Made by a program: the position numbers and the translations under genes. 64,000 nt of DNA from assembly GCA_029980465.1 (NCBI GenBank), contig JARYIJ010000002.1:62001-126000 (forward strand), written 5' to 3'. Within the stretch, counting starts at the first letter, position 1; each line of letters starts with the position of its first letter. This document shows, one piece after another, positions 47,707 to 56,935 of this stretch. This stretch comes from Pseudolabrys sp. (GTDB lineage: Bacteria > Pseudomonadota > Alphaproteobacteria > Rhizobiales > Xanthobacteraceae). The notes below the pieces were generated by a model that worked only from the letters and a program-made list of their open reading frames with translations, did not search any database and was not told the DNA's origin.

Positions 47707-48876
47707 ATGCCGATCGTGAACCGTATCGCGGATTTGCATCGCGAAATCGCAGGATGGCGACACGACCTGCATGCCCACCCCGAGCTGTTGTACGACGTGC
47801 ATCGCACTGCCGCGAGTGTTGCCGAGAAGCTCAAGGCGTTCGGCTGCGACGAGGTCGTGGCCGGCATCGGCCGCACCGGAGTGGTCGGCGTTATCAGGGG
47901 CCGCAAGGATGCGCCGGGGCAGGTGATCGGCCTGCGGGCCGACATGGACGCGCTGCCGATCGAGGAAGCCAACGATCTGCCCTACAAGTCGACCGTGCCG
48001 GGCAAGATGCATGCCTGCGGCCACGACGGCCACACTGCGATGCTGCTCGGCGCCGCACGTTATCTCGCCGAGACCCGCAATTTCGCCGGCACCGCCGTCG
48101 TTATCTTCCAGCCGGCTGAAGAGGGCGGCGCGGGCGGCAAGGCCATGGTCGACGACGGCATGTTGGATCGCTTCGGCGTCAGACAGGTTTACGGCATGCA
48201 CAATTACCCCGGCATGCCGGTCGGCCAGTTCGGCATCCGCCCAGGACCGATGATGGCCTCGACCGATACCATCGAGATCGTGATCGAGGGCCGTGGCGCC
48301 CATGCGGCGCGCCCGCATCTCGGCATCGATACGGTGCTCACCGGCGCCCAGATCATCACCAACCTGCAGTCGATCGTCAGCCGCAACGTCGATCCGGTGA
48401 AGTCGGGCGTCGTGTCGATCTGCGTGTTCCGGGCCGGCAACGCCGACAATGTGCTCCCGCAAACGGTGACGTTGCGCGGCACCGCGCGCAGCTTTGATCC
48501 GGACGTGCGCAAGCTGATCGAGCGGCGGCTGCATGAGGTCGTCGAAGGCGTGGCCAAGGCGCAGGGCGCGACCGCCACACTCAATTTCGAGCGCGGCTAC
48601 CCGGTGCTCAACAACCACGATGCCGAGACCGGTTTCGCCGCCAGTGTCGCGCGCGAGATTGCCGGGTCAGACAAGGTCGACGACGACCTGCCGCCGATGA
48701 TGGGCGCGGAGGATTTCTCCTACATGCTCAACGCACGGCCGGGCGCGTTCATCTTCATTGGCAACGGCGAGAACAGCGCCGGCCTTCACCACCCGCGCTA
48801 CAATTTCAACGACGACGTGATCCCGTATGGCACATCGTACTGGGTGAAACTGGTCGAGACCGCGCAGCCCGCCTGA
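47707..48876 (+). CDS. M20-family amidohydrolase (hippurate-hydrolase-like)
   Basis: 389-residue metallopeptidase: HDLHAHPELLYDVHRTA, GLRADMDALPIEE, HACGHDGHTAML (Cys/His metal ligands), FQPAEEGGAGGKAM and GRGAHAARPHLGID in the dimerisation domain, then LHHPRYNFNDD. This is the amidohydrolase subgroup of M20 (hippurate, N-acyl amino acid or auxin conjugate hydrolases). No neighbouring gene specifies the substrate. Confidence 0.93.
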   Translation: MPIVNRIADLHREIAGWRHDLHAHPELLYDVHRTAASVAEKLKAFGCDEVVAGIGRTGVVGVIRGRKDAPGQVIGLRADMDALPIEEANDLPYKSTVPGKMHACGHDGHTAMLLGAARYLAETRNFAGTAVVIFQPAEEGGAGGKAMVDDGMLDRFGVRQVYGMHNYPGMPVGQFGIRPGPMMASTDTIEIVIEGRGAHAARPHLGIDTVLTGAQIITNLQSIVSRNVDPVKSGVVSICVFRAGNADNVLPQTVTLRGTARSFDPDVRKLIERRLHEVVEGVAKAQGATATLNFERGYPVLNNHDAETGFAASVAREIAGSDKVDDDLPPMMGAEDFSYMLNARPGAFIFIGNGENSAGLHHPRYNFNDDVIPYGTSYWVKLVETAQPA

Positions 48877-48881
48877 TGGGG

Positions 48882-51569
48882 TCAGGGCACGATCTCGGAG
48901 CGCGTATTGGCTGCCGGAGCCTGAACCGGCGTTGAACCCTGCGGCTTCGCAATCCTGCGGGCGGCGCCGCGCGGAAGAATTTCGGCGAGCCGTGTGTCGA
49001 GCGCGTGCCAGTAGGCGAAGTCGTTGAGCCGCGAGCGTTCGATCCACGCCAGTCCGGCCGCGGCGATGAACGGCACACTTTGCACCAGCAGGACCAGCGC
49101 GAACAGGTTGATCTCGCGCACCTGCTTGTAGTTGAAGGCGTAGAGCACGAGTGCGCCCGTCCACAGCAGGCCGGCGATGATCGCTTCCCACGTGGCCTGG
49201 AAGTCGGCGGCACGACGCGCGTTGCTCTTGGCGCCGCCCTTGGCCGTCACTACGAAGGCGAGGTGGTCTTTGACAAGGCCCTGGCCGACGGCGCGCGCCA
49301 CGGTCCATTGTACCGACATCGCGGCGAAGACGGCGCCGAATAGATTGCGCGCGGGGATGGAGACGCGCAGGCGGTAGAGGCTGACGAAGTGCAGCAGCGA
49401 CACGAGGAAGCTGATCATGATCGGCAGCGTCAGCACGCGATCCGGCACCGCGATGTCGAAGAACGACACGAACGGAACCCAGACAATGTTGAGCAGCGCG
49501 ACCACGACGCCGACGCTTTCGGCGCCGAGCCAATTGAGCCAGCCGAGCAGGAATTCGCGCTTTTGATCGCGGGTGAGGCGGCTCGCTCCCGGCAAAAAGA
49601 ACCGCCAGTGCTTCTTGATGATCTGGAAGCCGCCATAAGCCCAGCGGTGGCGCTGCAGCTTGTAGGCCTGGAAGCTGTCGGGCAGCAGGCCGCGGCCGTA
49701 GCGGCGGCGCGTGTAAAGCGATTTCCAGCCGAGCTCGAGAATGGTGAGGCCGAGATCGGTGTCCTCGCAAATCGTGTCGCTCGACCAGCCGCCGGCGGCG
49801 GTCAGCGCGGCGCGGCGCACCAGGCACATCGTGCCGTGCACGATGATGGCGTTATACTCGTTCCGCTGCACCATGCCGATGTCGAAGAAGCCGGCATATT
49901 CGCCGTTGAGCGCGCTGTGCAGCACGCTGCGGTCGCCGTCGCGGTGATCCTGGGGCGCCTGCACGAGGCCGATCGACGGGTCGTCGAACGCAGGGACAAG
50001 GTCCTTGAGCCAATCGGGATGCACGACGTAGTCGGCATCGATCACGCCGATAATGTCCACGTCGGGGGCGGTGTGCTGGAGCGCCAGACGCAGCGCGCCG
50101 GCCTTGAAGCCCTTCAGCCCGTCGACGTTGAGGAACTTGAAGCGGTCACCGAGCAGCCGGCAATGCTCCTCGATCGGCCGCCACATCGCCGGGTCGGGCG
50201 TATTGTTGATGATGACGATGCACTCGAGGTTCGGGTAATCGAGCTGCGCTACCGAATCGAGCGTCTGCTTCAGCATTTCCGGCGATTCACGATAGGCTGG
50301 AATGTGAATCGAGACTTTCGGCGTCTGCGGCGCCGGCACCAGCGGCGGCGCGTCGATCAGACGGCGCGGCTTGCGGCCGAAGGCGATGGCTGCGATCTCG
50401 TCGATCCGCGCCATGGCGATCACGATGAGCGGTATCAGCAGAACGACGCCGAGGCCGTAGGCAAATGCCGCGCCGGGCACGAAGTAGTGACCGGTCCAGA
50501 ACGCAAACATGTTGGCGGCCCATGCGCCGACCACGTTGGCCGCGATCGCAAGCATCAAGGCCTGTGTTGCGCCGACCGCGGCCATGCCGAGGATCGGCAG
50601 GGACAAGAGCAGGCCCAGCAGCACGGCGATGCCGCCGAGCTTGATGTGCTCGGGATTGGTGAGCGGGCCTGTCCACTCGAACTTCGGATGGCGCGACGCA
50701 TCGAACAGACCCCAGTACGGCCCGACGCCCCCTTCCGCCGTTTTCCACGGCTGGTCGATCGCTTCGACGATATTGTAGTCGATGCCATACGACTCGGCGC
50801 GCACGGCGAAGTCGCGGATGATCTCGGCCTGCTGCAGGCGCCCGGGGTCGGCCTTCTTGAAGTTGTACCCCGCGCTCGGCCAGCCGAACTCAGCGATCAC
50901 AATGCGCTTGCCCGGATACATCCGGCGCAACTGATCGTAACCGCCGATTGCGGCGTCGACTGCGGCGTCATCGGGTGTCCCTTCCCAATAGGGAAGGATG
51001 TGAACGGCGATGTAATCGACCGCCGAGACAAGTTCGGGATGATCGCGCCAGACGCTCCAGATTTCACCGGTCGAGACCGGAACGGGGCTCTGCCGTTTGA
51101 CCTGCTGGATTGTCTTGATCAGTTCGGGAACGGTCAGGTCGCCGCGGAAGATCGTCTCGTTGCCGACCACGATGCTTTTGACATTGCTGTGCCGCTTCGC
51201 GAGGTCAATCGCGGCCTGGAGTTCACGTTTGTTGCGTGCCTGATCCTTGTCGAGCCAGGCGCCCGCTGTAACGCGCAGTCCAAATTCCGCAGCAATGCCG
51301 GGTACGAGCTCGTTGCCGCCGATCGACGAATAGAGACGGATTGCCTTGGTATAGGGCGCGATCGCCTTGAGGTCACCGCGGATCTGCTCCGCGGTCGCGT
51401 GGCCTTTGTTGGGATCGGAGACGTTGGCGAATGGCGAATACGAAACGCTCGCCAGTTGTCCATAAAAGTTCGGCGCGGTGACCTGCTCGCGCGTCAGCGC
51501 CCAGAGTCCGGCATGCGCGCACGCCACAAAGGCGATCACGGCAATGGCGGCACGCATCGACCAAACCAA
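48882..51569 (-). CDS. ndvB: GH17-GT2 beta-glucan synthase (Bradyrhizobium NdvB-like)
   Basis: 895 residues. An N-terminal GH17 glucanase-like domain (about 30-300) shows the acid in IVVGNETIF and the nucleophile in IVIAEFGWPSAG. Transmembrane segments follow, then a GT2 domain with GVIDADYVVHPDW, ICEDTDLGL and QRHRWAYGG (D-x-D, ED and Q-x-x-R-W), and more membrane helices. This is the architecture of the Bradyrhizobium synthase of cyclic beta-(1,3),(1,6)-glucan, needed for osmoadaptation and nodulation. Convergent with the M20 gene, grouped with the next two genes. Confidence 0.88.
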   Translation of the reverse strand: MVWSMRAAIAVIAFVACAHAGLWALTREQVTAPNFYGQLASVSYSPFANVSDPNKGHATAEQIRGDLKAIAPYTKAIRLYSSIGGNELVPGIAAEFGLRVTAGAWLDKDQARNKRELQAAIDLAKRHSNVKSIVVGNETIFRGDLTVPELIKTIQQVKRQSPVPVSTGEIWSVWRDHPELVSAVDYIAVHILPYWEGTPDDAAVDAAIGGYDQLRRMYPGKRIVIAEFGWPSAGYNFKKADPGRLQQAEIIRDFAVRAESYGIDYNIVEAIDQPWKTAEGGVGPYWGLFDASRHPKFEWTGPLTNPEHIKLGGIAVLLGLLLSLPILGMAAVGATQALMLAIAANVVGAWAANMFAFWTGHYFVPGAAFAYGLGVVLLIPLIVIAMARIDEIAAIAFGRKPRRLIDAPPLVPAPQTPKVSIHIPAYRESPEMLKQTLDSVAQLDYPNLECIVIINNTPDPAMWRPIEEHCRLLGDRFKFLNVDGLKGFKAGALRLALQHTAPDVDIIGVIDADYVVHPDWLKDLVPAFDDPSIGLVQAPQDHRDGDRSVLHSALNGEYAGFFDIGMVQRNEYNAIIVHGTMCLVRRAALTAAGGWSSDTICEDTDLGLTILELGWKSLYTRRRYGRGLLPDSFQAYKLQRHRWAYGGFQIIKKHWRFFLPGASRLTRDQKREFLLGWLNWLGAESVGVVVALLNIVWVPFVSFFDIAVPDRVLTLPIMISFLVSLLHFVSLYRLRVSIPARNLFGAVFAAMSVQWTVARAVGQGLVKDHLAFVVTAKGGAKSNARRAADFQATWEAIIAGLLWTGALVLYAFNYKQVREINLFALVLLVQSVPFIAAAGLAWIERSRLNDFAYWHALDTRLAEILPRGAARRIAKPQGSTPVQAPAANTRSEIVP

Positions 51570-51735
51570 ATGGGGCTAGGATTAAATGCCGCGAACTCGT
51601 CCCCTGAGCTCGAGCGATCTGGCTTTCCCGGCTGGTACAAGTAGCGCGGAGCCCTGCGGGTACTCAAGTAGGAAAGCGTCATGGCAAATCCAAGGCGTGC
51701 GCATAGCCGCCCGATAAAAACTCATGTCCCGAGCG

Positions 51736-52248
51736 CTAACGCGTGGCCTTGTTGTCGGTTCCGGGATTTTTGCCCTGGGGGTTGTCGGACGTCGCCTGGG
51801 CGGCGGTGGTGGCCGGCAGGTCCGGATCGATCCAGCACGAGTGGATGCGACTATTGAGGGCTTCTGGAGCCTTTGGATCGATATTGCCCTGTTTGACCAA
51901 GCAACGGAACGTCGCCTGGATATGACCACTCGGGCAGCCAAAACGGTCGTAAAGGTCGAGATGGCGGAAGGCGGTATCCAGATCGTCCCGCCAGAGCAGG
52001 CCGACGACACGTTGACCCAGCCAAACGCATTCGGGATTTCCGGCGGGACCCGAGATCAGCCGGCGGGCTTCGGCAATCTCGTTGATCTTCTTCTGGCCTT
52101 CCTTGGCCGCTTCTGCCGCCTGCTTGTTGTCGCCTTGCGGCTGATTGCCGCCTTGCGCAAGGGCCGGCAGCGTCAGGGTTGAGGTCAAAACGAGAGCGGC
52201 AGCCCCCATCAGGATGCGCGTCCGTAGCGAACGAAAAGTGCCCATCAT
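51736..52248 (-). CDS. Exported protein of the beta-glucan locus (ndvD-like position)
   Basis: 170 residues with a signal peptide (ILMGAAALVLTSTLTLPALA). The mature part has Gln/Asn-rich ends and a central segment with cysteines: GNPECVWLGQRVVGLLWRD, YDRFGCPSG and IHSCWIDPDL. It lies between the two GH17 genes; a third gene, ndvD, is described from the Bradyrhizobium ndv region, and this may correspond to it, but I cannot confirm the match. Possible role in glucan export or modification. Confidence 0.7.
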   Translation of the reverse strand: MMGTFRSLRTRILMGAAALVLTSTLTLPALAQGGNQPQGDNKQAAEAAKEGQKKINEIAEARRLISGPAGNPECVWLGQRVVGLLWRDDLDTAFRHLDLYDRFGCPSGHIQATFRCLVKQGNIDPKAPEALNSRIHSCWIDPDLPATTAAQATSDNPQGKNPGTDNKATR

Positions 52249-52463
52249 GCCCGCAGGTTTGAGTGGAAACGGCCTGCCCCTTGTCCGACGGGAATGGGAC
52301 GGCAATACGGCGCAGACCCAATCTCCGGCGGCGCAACCTTGGCCTCAAGCTACCGATTTTGTCCAGCAATTCCAGCGTGAAAAGGTTGAGGACGATGGTC
52401 ACTTGGCCGCGATGCACGCACGCGCTAACCAAAGACGCCGCCGAGGCTGCGACGGATTAAACC

Positions 52464-54059
52464 ATGCGCGTTGCCACTCTCCTTCTTGTTGCTGTCGCCG
52501 TCATCATTGGCGCGTTCTGGGCCTGGCTTGGCGCTGCAGTGCCGATGCCGGACAACCCGGTCGGGCGCGGCGAGAAGCTTTATTGCGTCTCCTACGCGCC
52601 GTTTCGAGGCTGGCAGAGTCCATTCGACCCGAATACTCGCGTTACGGCGGCGCAGATCGACGACGACCTGGCCCGTCTGTCGAAGATCAGCGACTGCGTC
52701 CGGACCTATTCGATCGACGAGGGCATCGACCAAGTCCCGGCAATCGCCGCCAGGCATGGCATGAAGGTGATTCTTGGTCTCTGGCTCAGTGGCAAGCCCG
52801 ACAAGAATAAATACGAGGTCGAGACAACGATTAAAATCGCTAATGAAAACCCCGGGACGGTCCAGGCGGTGGTCGTCGGCAACGAAGTTCTGCTGCGTGG
52901 TGAACTGTCAGCGCCCGATCTCGCCAACATCATCCGCTCGGTGAAAGCGCGGGTGTCGGTCCCGGTGACCTATGCCGATGTTTGGGAGTTCTGGCTGCGC
53001 AATCCGTCACTGGCCGATGCCGTCGACTTCATCACGATTCATATCCTGCCGTATTGGGAGGACTTCCCCGTCCCGGCAAGCAAGGCGGCCGATCACGTCG
53101 ACGCGATCCGGACTCGGGTCGCCAAGGCGTTTCCCGGAAAGGATATCCTGATCGGCGAGGTTGGTTGGCCGAGCGCGGGGCGGATGAGGGAAGGAGCGCT
53201 GCCGTCGCCGGTCAATCAGGCCAAAGTTCTGCAAGACGTTTTGATCCGTGCCAAGCGCAGCCATTACAACGTCAACCTGATCGAGGCCTTCGACCAGCCA
53301 TGGAAGCGCTTGCTGGAGGGGACGGTCGGTGGGCACTGGGGGCTGCTCGACAGCACAACACGCGAGTTCAAATTTACCTGGGGCGAACCTGTGTCCAGCC
53401 ATCCGTATTGGCGCTGGCAGGCCGCCGGTGGAATCGTATTCGCCGCGCTGATCTTTCTGGCCGCGGCACTGACACGGCGAAAGACCGGCACGGTTTCTAC
53501 CTGGGTCGGCGTTGCGATCATCGCTGTGGGGGGCGGCGCGACGATCGGATGGACGATCGAGAACATTCCGCTGGAAAGCCTCGGCGTTGGCGGCTGGGTC
53601 AGGTCGCTGGCGCAAGCCGTAGTCGCCATCGCTGCGCCGTTGCTTGCGGCATGGGCGCTGCGCGCCGAAATATCGATGCCGCGGTTTTCCAGCATCCTTG
53701 CCGAATGCGCACTGCTGCGCACCCGGCCCCTCGCGTTCGCGCTCGGATTTGTGCTGATCGCGACGACGGTACTCGCCGCGATAGCTGCGGTCGGCCTGAC
53801 GTTCGACCCGCGTTACAAGGATTTTCCATTTGCGCCGCTGACCGGGGCGGTGGCGCCGGTTTTCGTGTTGAGCCTGTTTGGCCCGCGCGGCGCCGGTGTG
53901 CGCGGCGCGGCCGAGATCGCGGCAGCGGCCGTCCTCGCCGTTTGCGCGGTCTATGTCGTATTCAACGAGTCGTTCGCCAACTGGCAGTCCTTGTGGTTCT
54001 GCGCGACGCTCGCCGCTCTCGCGCTCACGCTTGTCCGCGTGCGGGGCGAGCGAAGCTGA
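52464..54059 (+). CDS. ndvC: GH17 domain membrane protein (Bradyrhizobium NdvC-like)
   Basis: 531 residues. After a signal-anchor (VATLLLVAVAVIIGAFWAWL) comes a GH17 domain (about 35-300) with both catalytic glutamates, VVVGNEVLLRGE and ILIGEVGWPSAG, then about seven transmembrane segments to the end. There is no GT2 domain. In Bradyrhizobium the equivalent gene contributes beta-1,6 linkages to the cyclic glucan. Divergent from the small exported protein gene across 215 bp that likely holds both promoters. Confidence 0.86.
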   Translation: MRVATLLLVAVAVIIGAFWAWLGAAVPMPDNPVGRGEKLYCVSYAPFRGWQSPFDPNTRVTAAQIDDDLARLSKISDCVRTYSIDEGIDQVPAIAARHGMKVILGLWLSGKPDKNKYEVETTIKIANENPGTVQAVVVGNEVLLRGELSAPDLANIIRSVKARVSVPVTYADVWEFWLRNPSLADAVDFITIHILPYWEDFPVPASKAADHVDAIRTRVAKAFPGKDILIGEVGWPSAGRMREGALPSPVNQAKVLQDVLIRAKRSHYNVNLIEAFDQPWKRLLEGTVGGHWGLLDSTTREFKFTWGEPVSSHPYWRWQAAGGIVFAALIFLAAALTRRKTGTVSTWVGVAIIAVGGGATIGWTIENIPLESLGVGGWVRSLAQAVVAIAAPLLAAWALRAEISMPRFSSILAECALLRTRPLAFALGFVLIATTVLAAIAAVGLTFDPRYKDFPFAPLTGAVAPVFVLSLFGPRGAGVRGAAEIAAAAVLAVCAVYVVFNESFANWQSLWFCATLAALALTLVRVRGERS

Positions 54060-54399
54060 GGATCAGCAGCGCGGCGGCAAGGCCCGACAGCGTGACGTTG
54101 TAGAGCACGACGCCGAGACAGGTCACGGCAAGTGCGAGCGCGAACGCCGCGAGCGTCGGCCGCCACAGATTGATCAGCGCCAGCAGCACGGCCACGGTGC
54201 CGATCACCGAACGCTCGTAGAGTATCACCGCGATGTGACGCGACGCACATAGCCAGGTGTCGAGTCCGGCGGCGCAGGCGAGGCCGACATTGGCCTGTTC
54301 GATCGCCTGGTAACGCAAATAGAGCGCGTAGCCGAGTGAGCAGAAACCGACGACGAGCAGGATGTTGGTGGCGCGTGCGCTCGGCAGAAAGAGTTTCAT
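54025..54399 (-). CDS. Four-helix membrane protein, unknown function
   Basis: 124 residues with four transmembrane segments (NILLVVGFCSLGYALYL, HIAVILYERSVIGTVAVLLA, AAFALALAVTCLGVVLYNV, LAAALLILSFA) and CAAGLDTWLCASR in the first loop. It overlaps the 3' end of the convergent GH17 gene by 35 bp. Family not recognised; position suggests a link to the glucan locus. The start is ATG 54399, since the upstream residues are not hydrophobic. Confidence 0.65.
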   Translation of the reverse strand: MKLFLPSARATNILLVVGFCSLGYALYLRYQAIEQANVGLACAAGLDTWLCASRHIAVILYERSVIGTVAVLLALINLWRPTLAAFALALAVTCLGVVLYNVTLSGLAAALLILSFARPARGQA

Positions 54400-54438
54400 C
54401 GCCGGAATTATGCCGCCGGCTGAAGTCCGCAGCAATCG

Positions 54439-55299
54439 TTACTGCTCGGCCATCTGCTCGCCGTTGAAGTAGCCGGCGCGGCAAAAGACCTTCGCCGCGT
54501 TGAGCCTGACGCACAGCCGCAGTGCCGCCGAGGTGTTCGGCAGCGGCGCCAGTACCAGGCGGTATTCGGCGACGCCGTTCGGCCGGCGTTTGACGACATA
54601 AGACGGCCGCAGGCCGGCGATGTCGGGGCCGATGTTGGCCTTGATCGAGGCCCAACGCGCCCGCAGTTCCTCGATCGAGGATGCGCCGGCAATGTCGATG
54701 CCGATCTGCCGCAGTGCCGCGTCGTGTGGTGACGGCGATGCGGCATGAGCGAGCCGTGCCGGCGGCAGCGGAACCGAGGCGGGAGCGGCCAGTGCGGGTG
54801 CTGCCACAGCCGGTTCCGGCGCAGGTCCTGATGGCGATGAAATGGACGCGGTCGTTTCCGGCGCCGCGGAAACGGCTGTCGCCAGCTTCGGCGATTCAGC
54901 CTTCGCGGCCTGCGCGCTCTGCCGCCTGATGGCGCCGGTGATGTCTGTGAGGCTCTGCTCGATCGAGGCGAGCCGCGTCTTCATCTGGTCGCGCTCGACC
55001 GACAGGTCGCGCACCGCCTTGAGCAAAGCGTGCGTCTCGTCCTCGACCTTGGCCAGTTGTTGCGGCGTCACCGCCGGTTGTGGCGCCGGCGTGGCCTTAG
55101 GCGGCTCGACAATCGACGCGATGGCCTGCTTGAGCCGCGCCGCGCCGACGTTGCTGGTCGCGGTCGTCATGACGAGGGTGACCGCGGCCGCCGCGGTGGC
55201 ACCCCACAACAGCACCCGGATCAGGCCACGCCCGTCGAAGCGGCTCAACGTGATGGAATCCGCTACAGACTCAACCGACTCATCGGTCTTTTGAGGCAT
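54439..55299 (-). CDS. Membrane-anchored SPOR-like protein
   Basis: 286 residues: a short cytoplasmic tail, one transmembrane helix (VLLWGATAAAAVTLVMTTAT), a coiled-coil stretch (LLKAVRDLSVERDQMKTRLASIEQ), an Ala/Pro-rich linker, and a C-terminal SPOR-like domain with YRLVLAPLPNTSAALRLCVRL and FCRAGYFNGEQ. It is probably a peptidoglycan- or envelope-interacting protein. The stop is 39 bases from the four-helix gene upstream end. Confidence 0.72.
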   Translation of the reverse strand: MPQKTDESVESVADSITLSRFDGRGLIRVLLWGATAAAAVTLVMTTATSNVGAARLKQAIASIVEPPKATPAPQPAVTPQQLAKVEDETHALLKAVRDLSVERDQMKTRLASIEQSLTDITGAIRRQSAQAAKAESPKLATAVSAAPETTASISSPSGPAPEPAVAAPALAAPASVPLPPARLAHAASPSPHDAALRQIGIDIAGASSIEELRARWASIKANIGPDIAGLRPSYVVKRRPNGVAEYRLVLAPLPNTSAALRLCVRLNAAKVFCRAGYFNGEQMAEQ

Positions 55300-55432
55300 G
55301 GGCGTCCGCTCCGCGAATCATTTGAAAACGTTAGCAGAATCCGGCCGACCTGGTTGAGGCGCAGGAGCCGCGCCGGCGGCCTTTTGCGGCGCGGCCGGCT
55401 CGGCTAAGACAGCCTTGCAACACGGAGAATCG

Positions 55433-56785
55433 ATGACAGAGCGAAGTTGCCTGGCGATCGTGCTCGCCGCCGGTGAAGGAACGCGCATGCGCTCGTCGCG
55501 GCCGAAGGTGCTGCACGAGGTTGCGGGCCTGTCGATGCTCGGCCACGTCCTCAAGGCGGCGACGCGGTCGGGCGCCTCACGGCTTGTCGTGGTGATCGGG
55601 CCGTCGCAACCCGATACGGCGAAGGAGGTGCGGCGGCTCGCCCCCGAAGCCGGCATCGTCGAGCAGCGCGAGCGCCTCGGAACGGCGCATGCGATGCTTG
55701 CCGCCCGCGCGGCGATCGAGCGCGGCGTCGACGATATTCTCATCCTGTTCGGCGACACGCCGCTGGTGCGCCCGCAAAGCCTCCAGCACCTGCGCCAGGC
55801 GCTGGCCGAGGGCGCGGCAGTTGCCTTGCTCAGCTTCCGTGCCGCCGATCCGGCCGGCTACGGCCGTCTGCTGATCGGCGACGACGGCCTGCGCGGCGTG
55901 CGCGAAGACAAGGATGCGACGCCGCAGGAGAAGGGAATCACGCTCTGCAACGCCGGCCTGATGGCGCTGGCCGGCGACAAGGCGCTTGCCATTCTCGACC
56001 GCATCGGCAACTCAAACAGCAAGCGTGAGTTCTATCTGACCGACGCCGTGGCTGTCGCGCGGGACATGGGACTCAAGGCCGTCGCCATCGGCGCGGACGA
56101 AGACGACGTGCGCGGCATCAATACCAAGACGCAGCTCGCCGAAGCCGAGGCGATCATGCAGAAGCGGCTGCGTGCCGCCGCGCTCGATGCCGGCGTCACG
56201 CTGGTCGCGCCGGAGACGGTATTTCTCTCCGCCGATACGACCTTCGGCAAGGACGTCACCGTCGAGCCCAACGTCGTGTTTGGCCCCGGCGTGTCGATCG
56301 AGGATGGCGCCACCATTCGCGCCTTCACGCATCTGGAAGGCGCGCATGTCGGCAAGGGCGCGCGCGTCGGTCCCTACGCGCGGCTGCGGCCGGGCGCCGA
56401 TCTCGGCGCCGACGTCCACATCGGCAACTTCGTCGAGATCAAGGCGGCGACGATCGAGGCGGGCGCCAAAGCCAATCATCTTGCCTATATCGGCGACGCC
56501 CGGGTTGGCGAGGGCAGCAATATCGGCGCCGGCACCATCACCTGCAATTACGACGGCGTCGCCAAGCATCGCACCGAGATCGGCAGGAACGTCTTCGTCG
56601 GCTCGAATTCCGCGCTGGTCGCCCCCGTCAAGATCGGCGACGGCTCCTACATCGGCTCCGGCTCAGTCATCACCCGGGACGTGCCCGAGGACTCGCTCGC
56701 CCTCGAGCGCAATCAGCAGACCGTCAAGCCGGGCTGGGCGAAGCGCTTGCGCGATCTCAAGACGCTCACACATAAGAAGCCTTAA
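55433..56785 (+). CDS. glmU: Bifunctional UDP-GlcNAc pyrophosphorylase / glucosamine-1-P acetyltransferase
   Basis: Makes UDP-GlcNAc for peptidoglycan and lipopolysaccharide. 450 residues: the uridyltransferase half has [20 protein letters not shown] and FGDTPLVRP; the second half is a left-handed beta-helix of hexapeptides ([20 protein letters not shown] through [20 protein letters not shown]). ATG 55433 follows CGGAGA. glmS lies 150 bases downstream, the usual partner gene in this pathway. Confidence 0.97.
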   Translation: MTERSCLAIVLAAGEGTRMRSSRPKVLHEVAGLSMLGHVLKAATRSGASRLVVVIGPSQPDTAKEVRRLAPEAGIVEQRERLGTAHAMLAARAAIERGVDDILILFGDTPLVRPQSLQHLRQALAEGAAVALLSFRAADPAGYGRLLIGDDGLRGVREDKDATPQEKGITLCNAGLMALAGDKALAILDRIGNSNSKREFYLTDAVAVARDMGLKAVAIGADEDDVRGINTKTQLAEAEAIMQKRLRAAALDAGVTLVAPETVFLSADTTFGKDVTVEPNVVFGPGVSIEDGATIRAFTHLEGAHVGKGARVGPYARLRPGADLGADVHIGNFVEIKAATIEAGAKANHLAYIGDARVGEGSNIGAGTITCNYDGVAKHRTEIGRNVFVGSNSALVAPVKIGDGSYIGSGSVITRDVPEDSLALERNQQTVKPGWAKRLRDLKTLTHKKP

Positions 56786-56935
56786 CCATCCGGCACGGTA
56801 AGGGCCGCCGTTTCGCCTTGTTATCGGGCGAAATGCTTTTTGATTACCGTTTATTGGGCCGTGGCAGCTAAAGCAGGACGTCAAAAAAGGGCGTCTGGCG
56901 CCGCCTGGCGCGCAGCACTGGGGCGTTCGAAAGCG

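Noticed and set aside
49389..51644. Long plus-strand open frame antisense to the GH17-GT2 gene
   Set aside because: No recognisable motif, low-complexity Arg/Asp/Gly/Val composition; the minus-strand frame has complete catalytic motifs.
56786..56935. glmS ribozyme or riboswitch in the glmS leader
   Set aside because: Only 150 bases, no recognisable ribozyme core; this element belongs to Gram-positive glmS genes.
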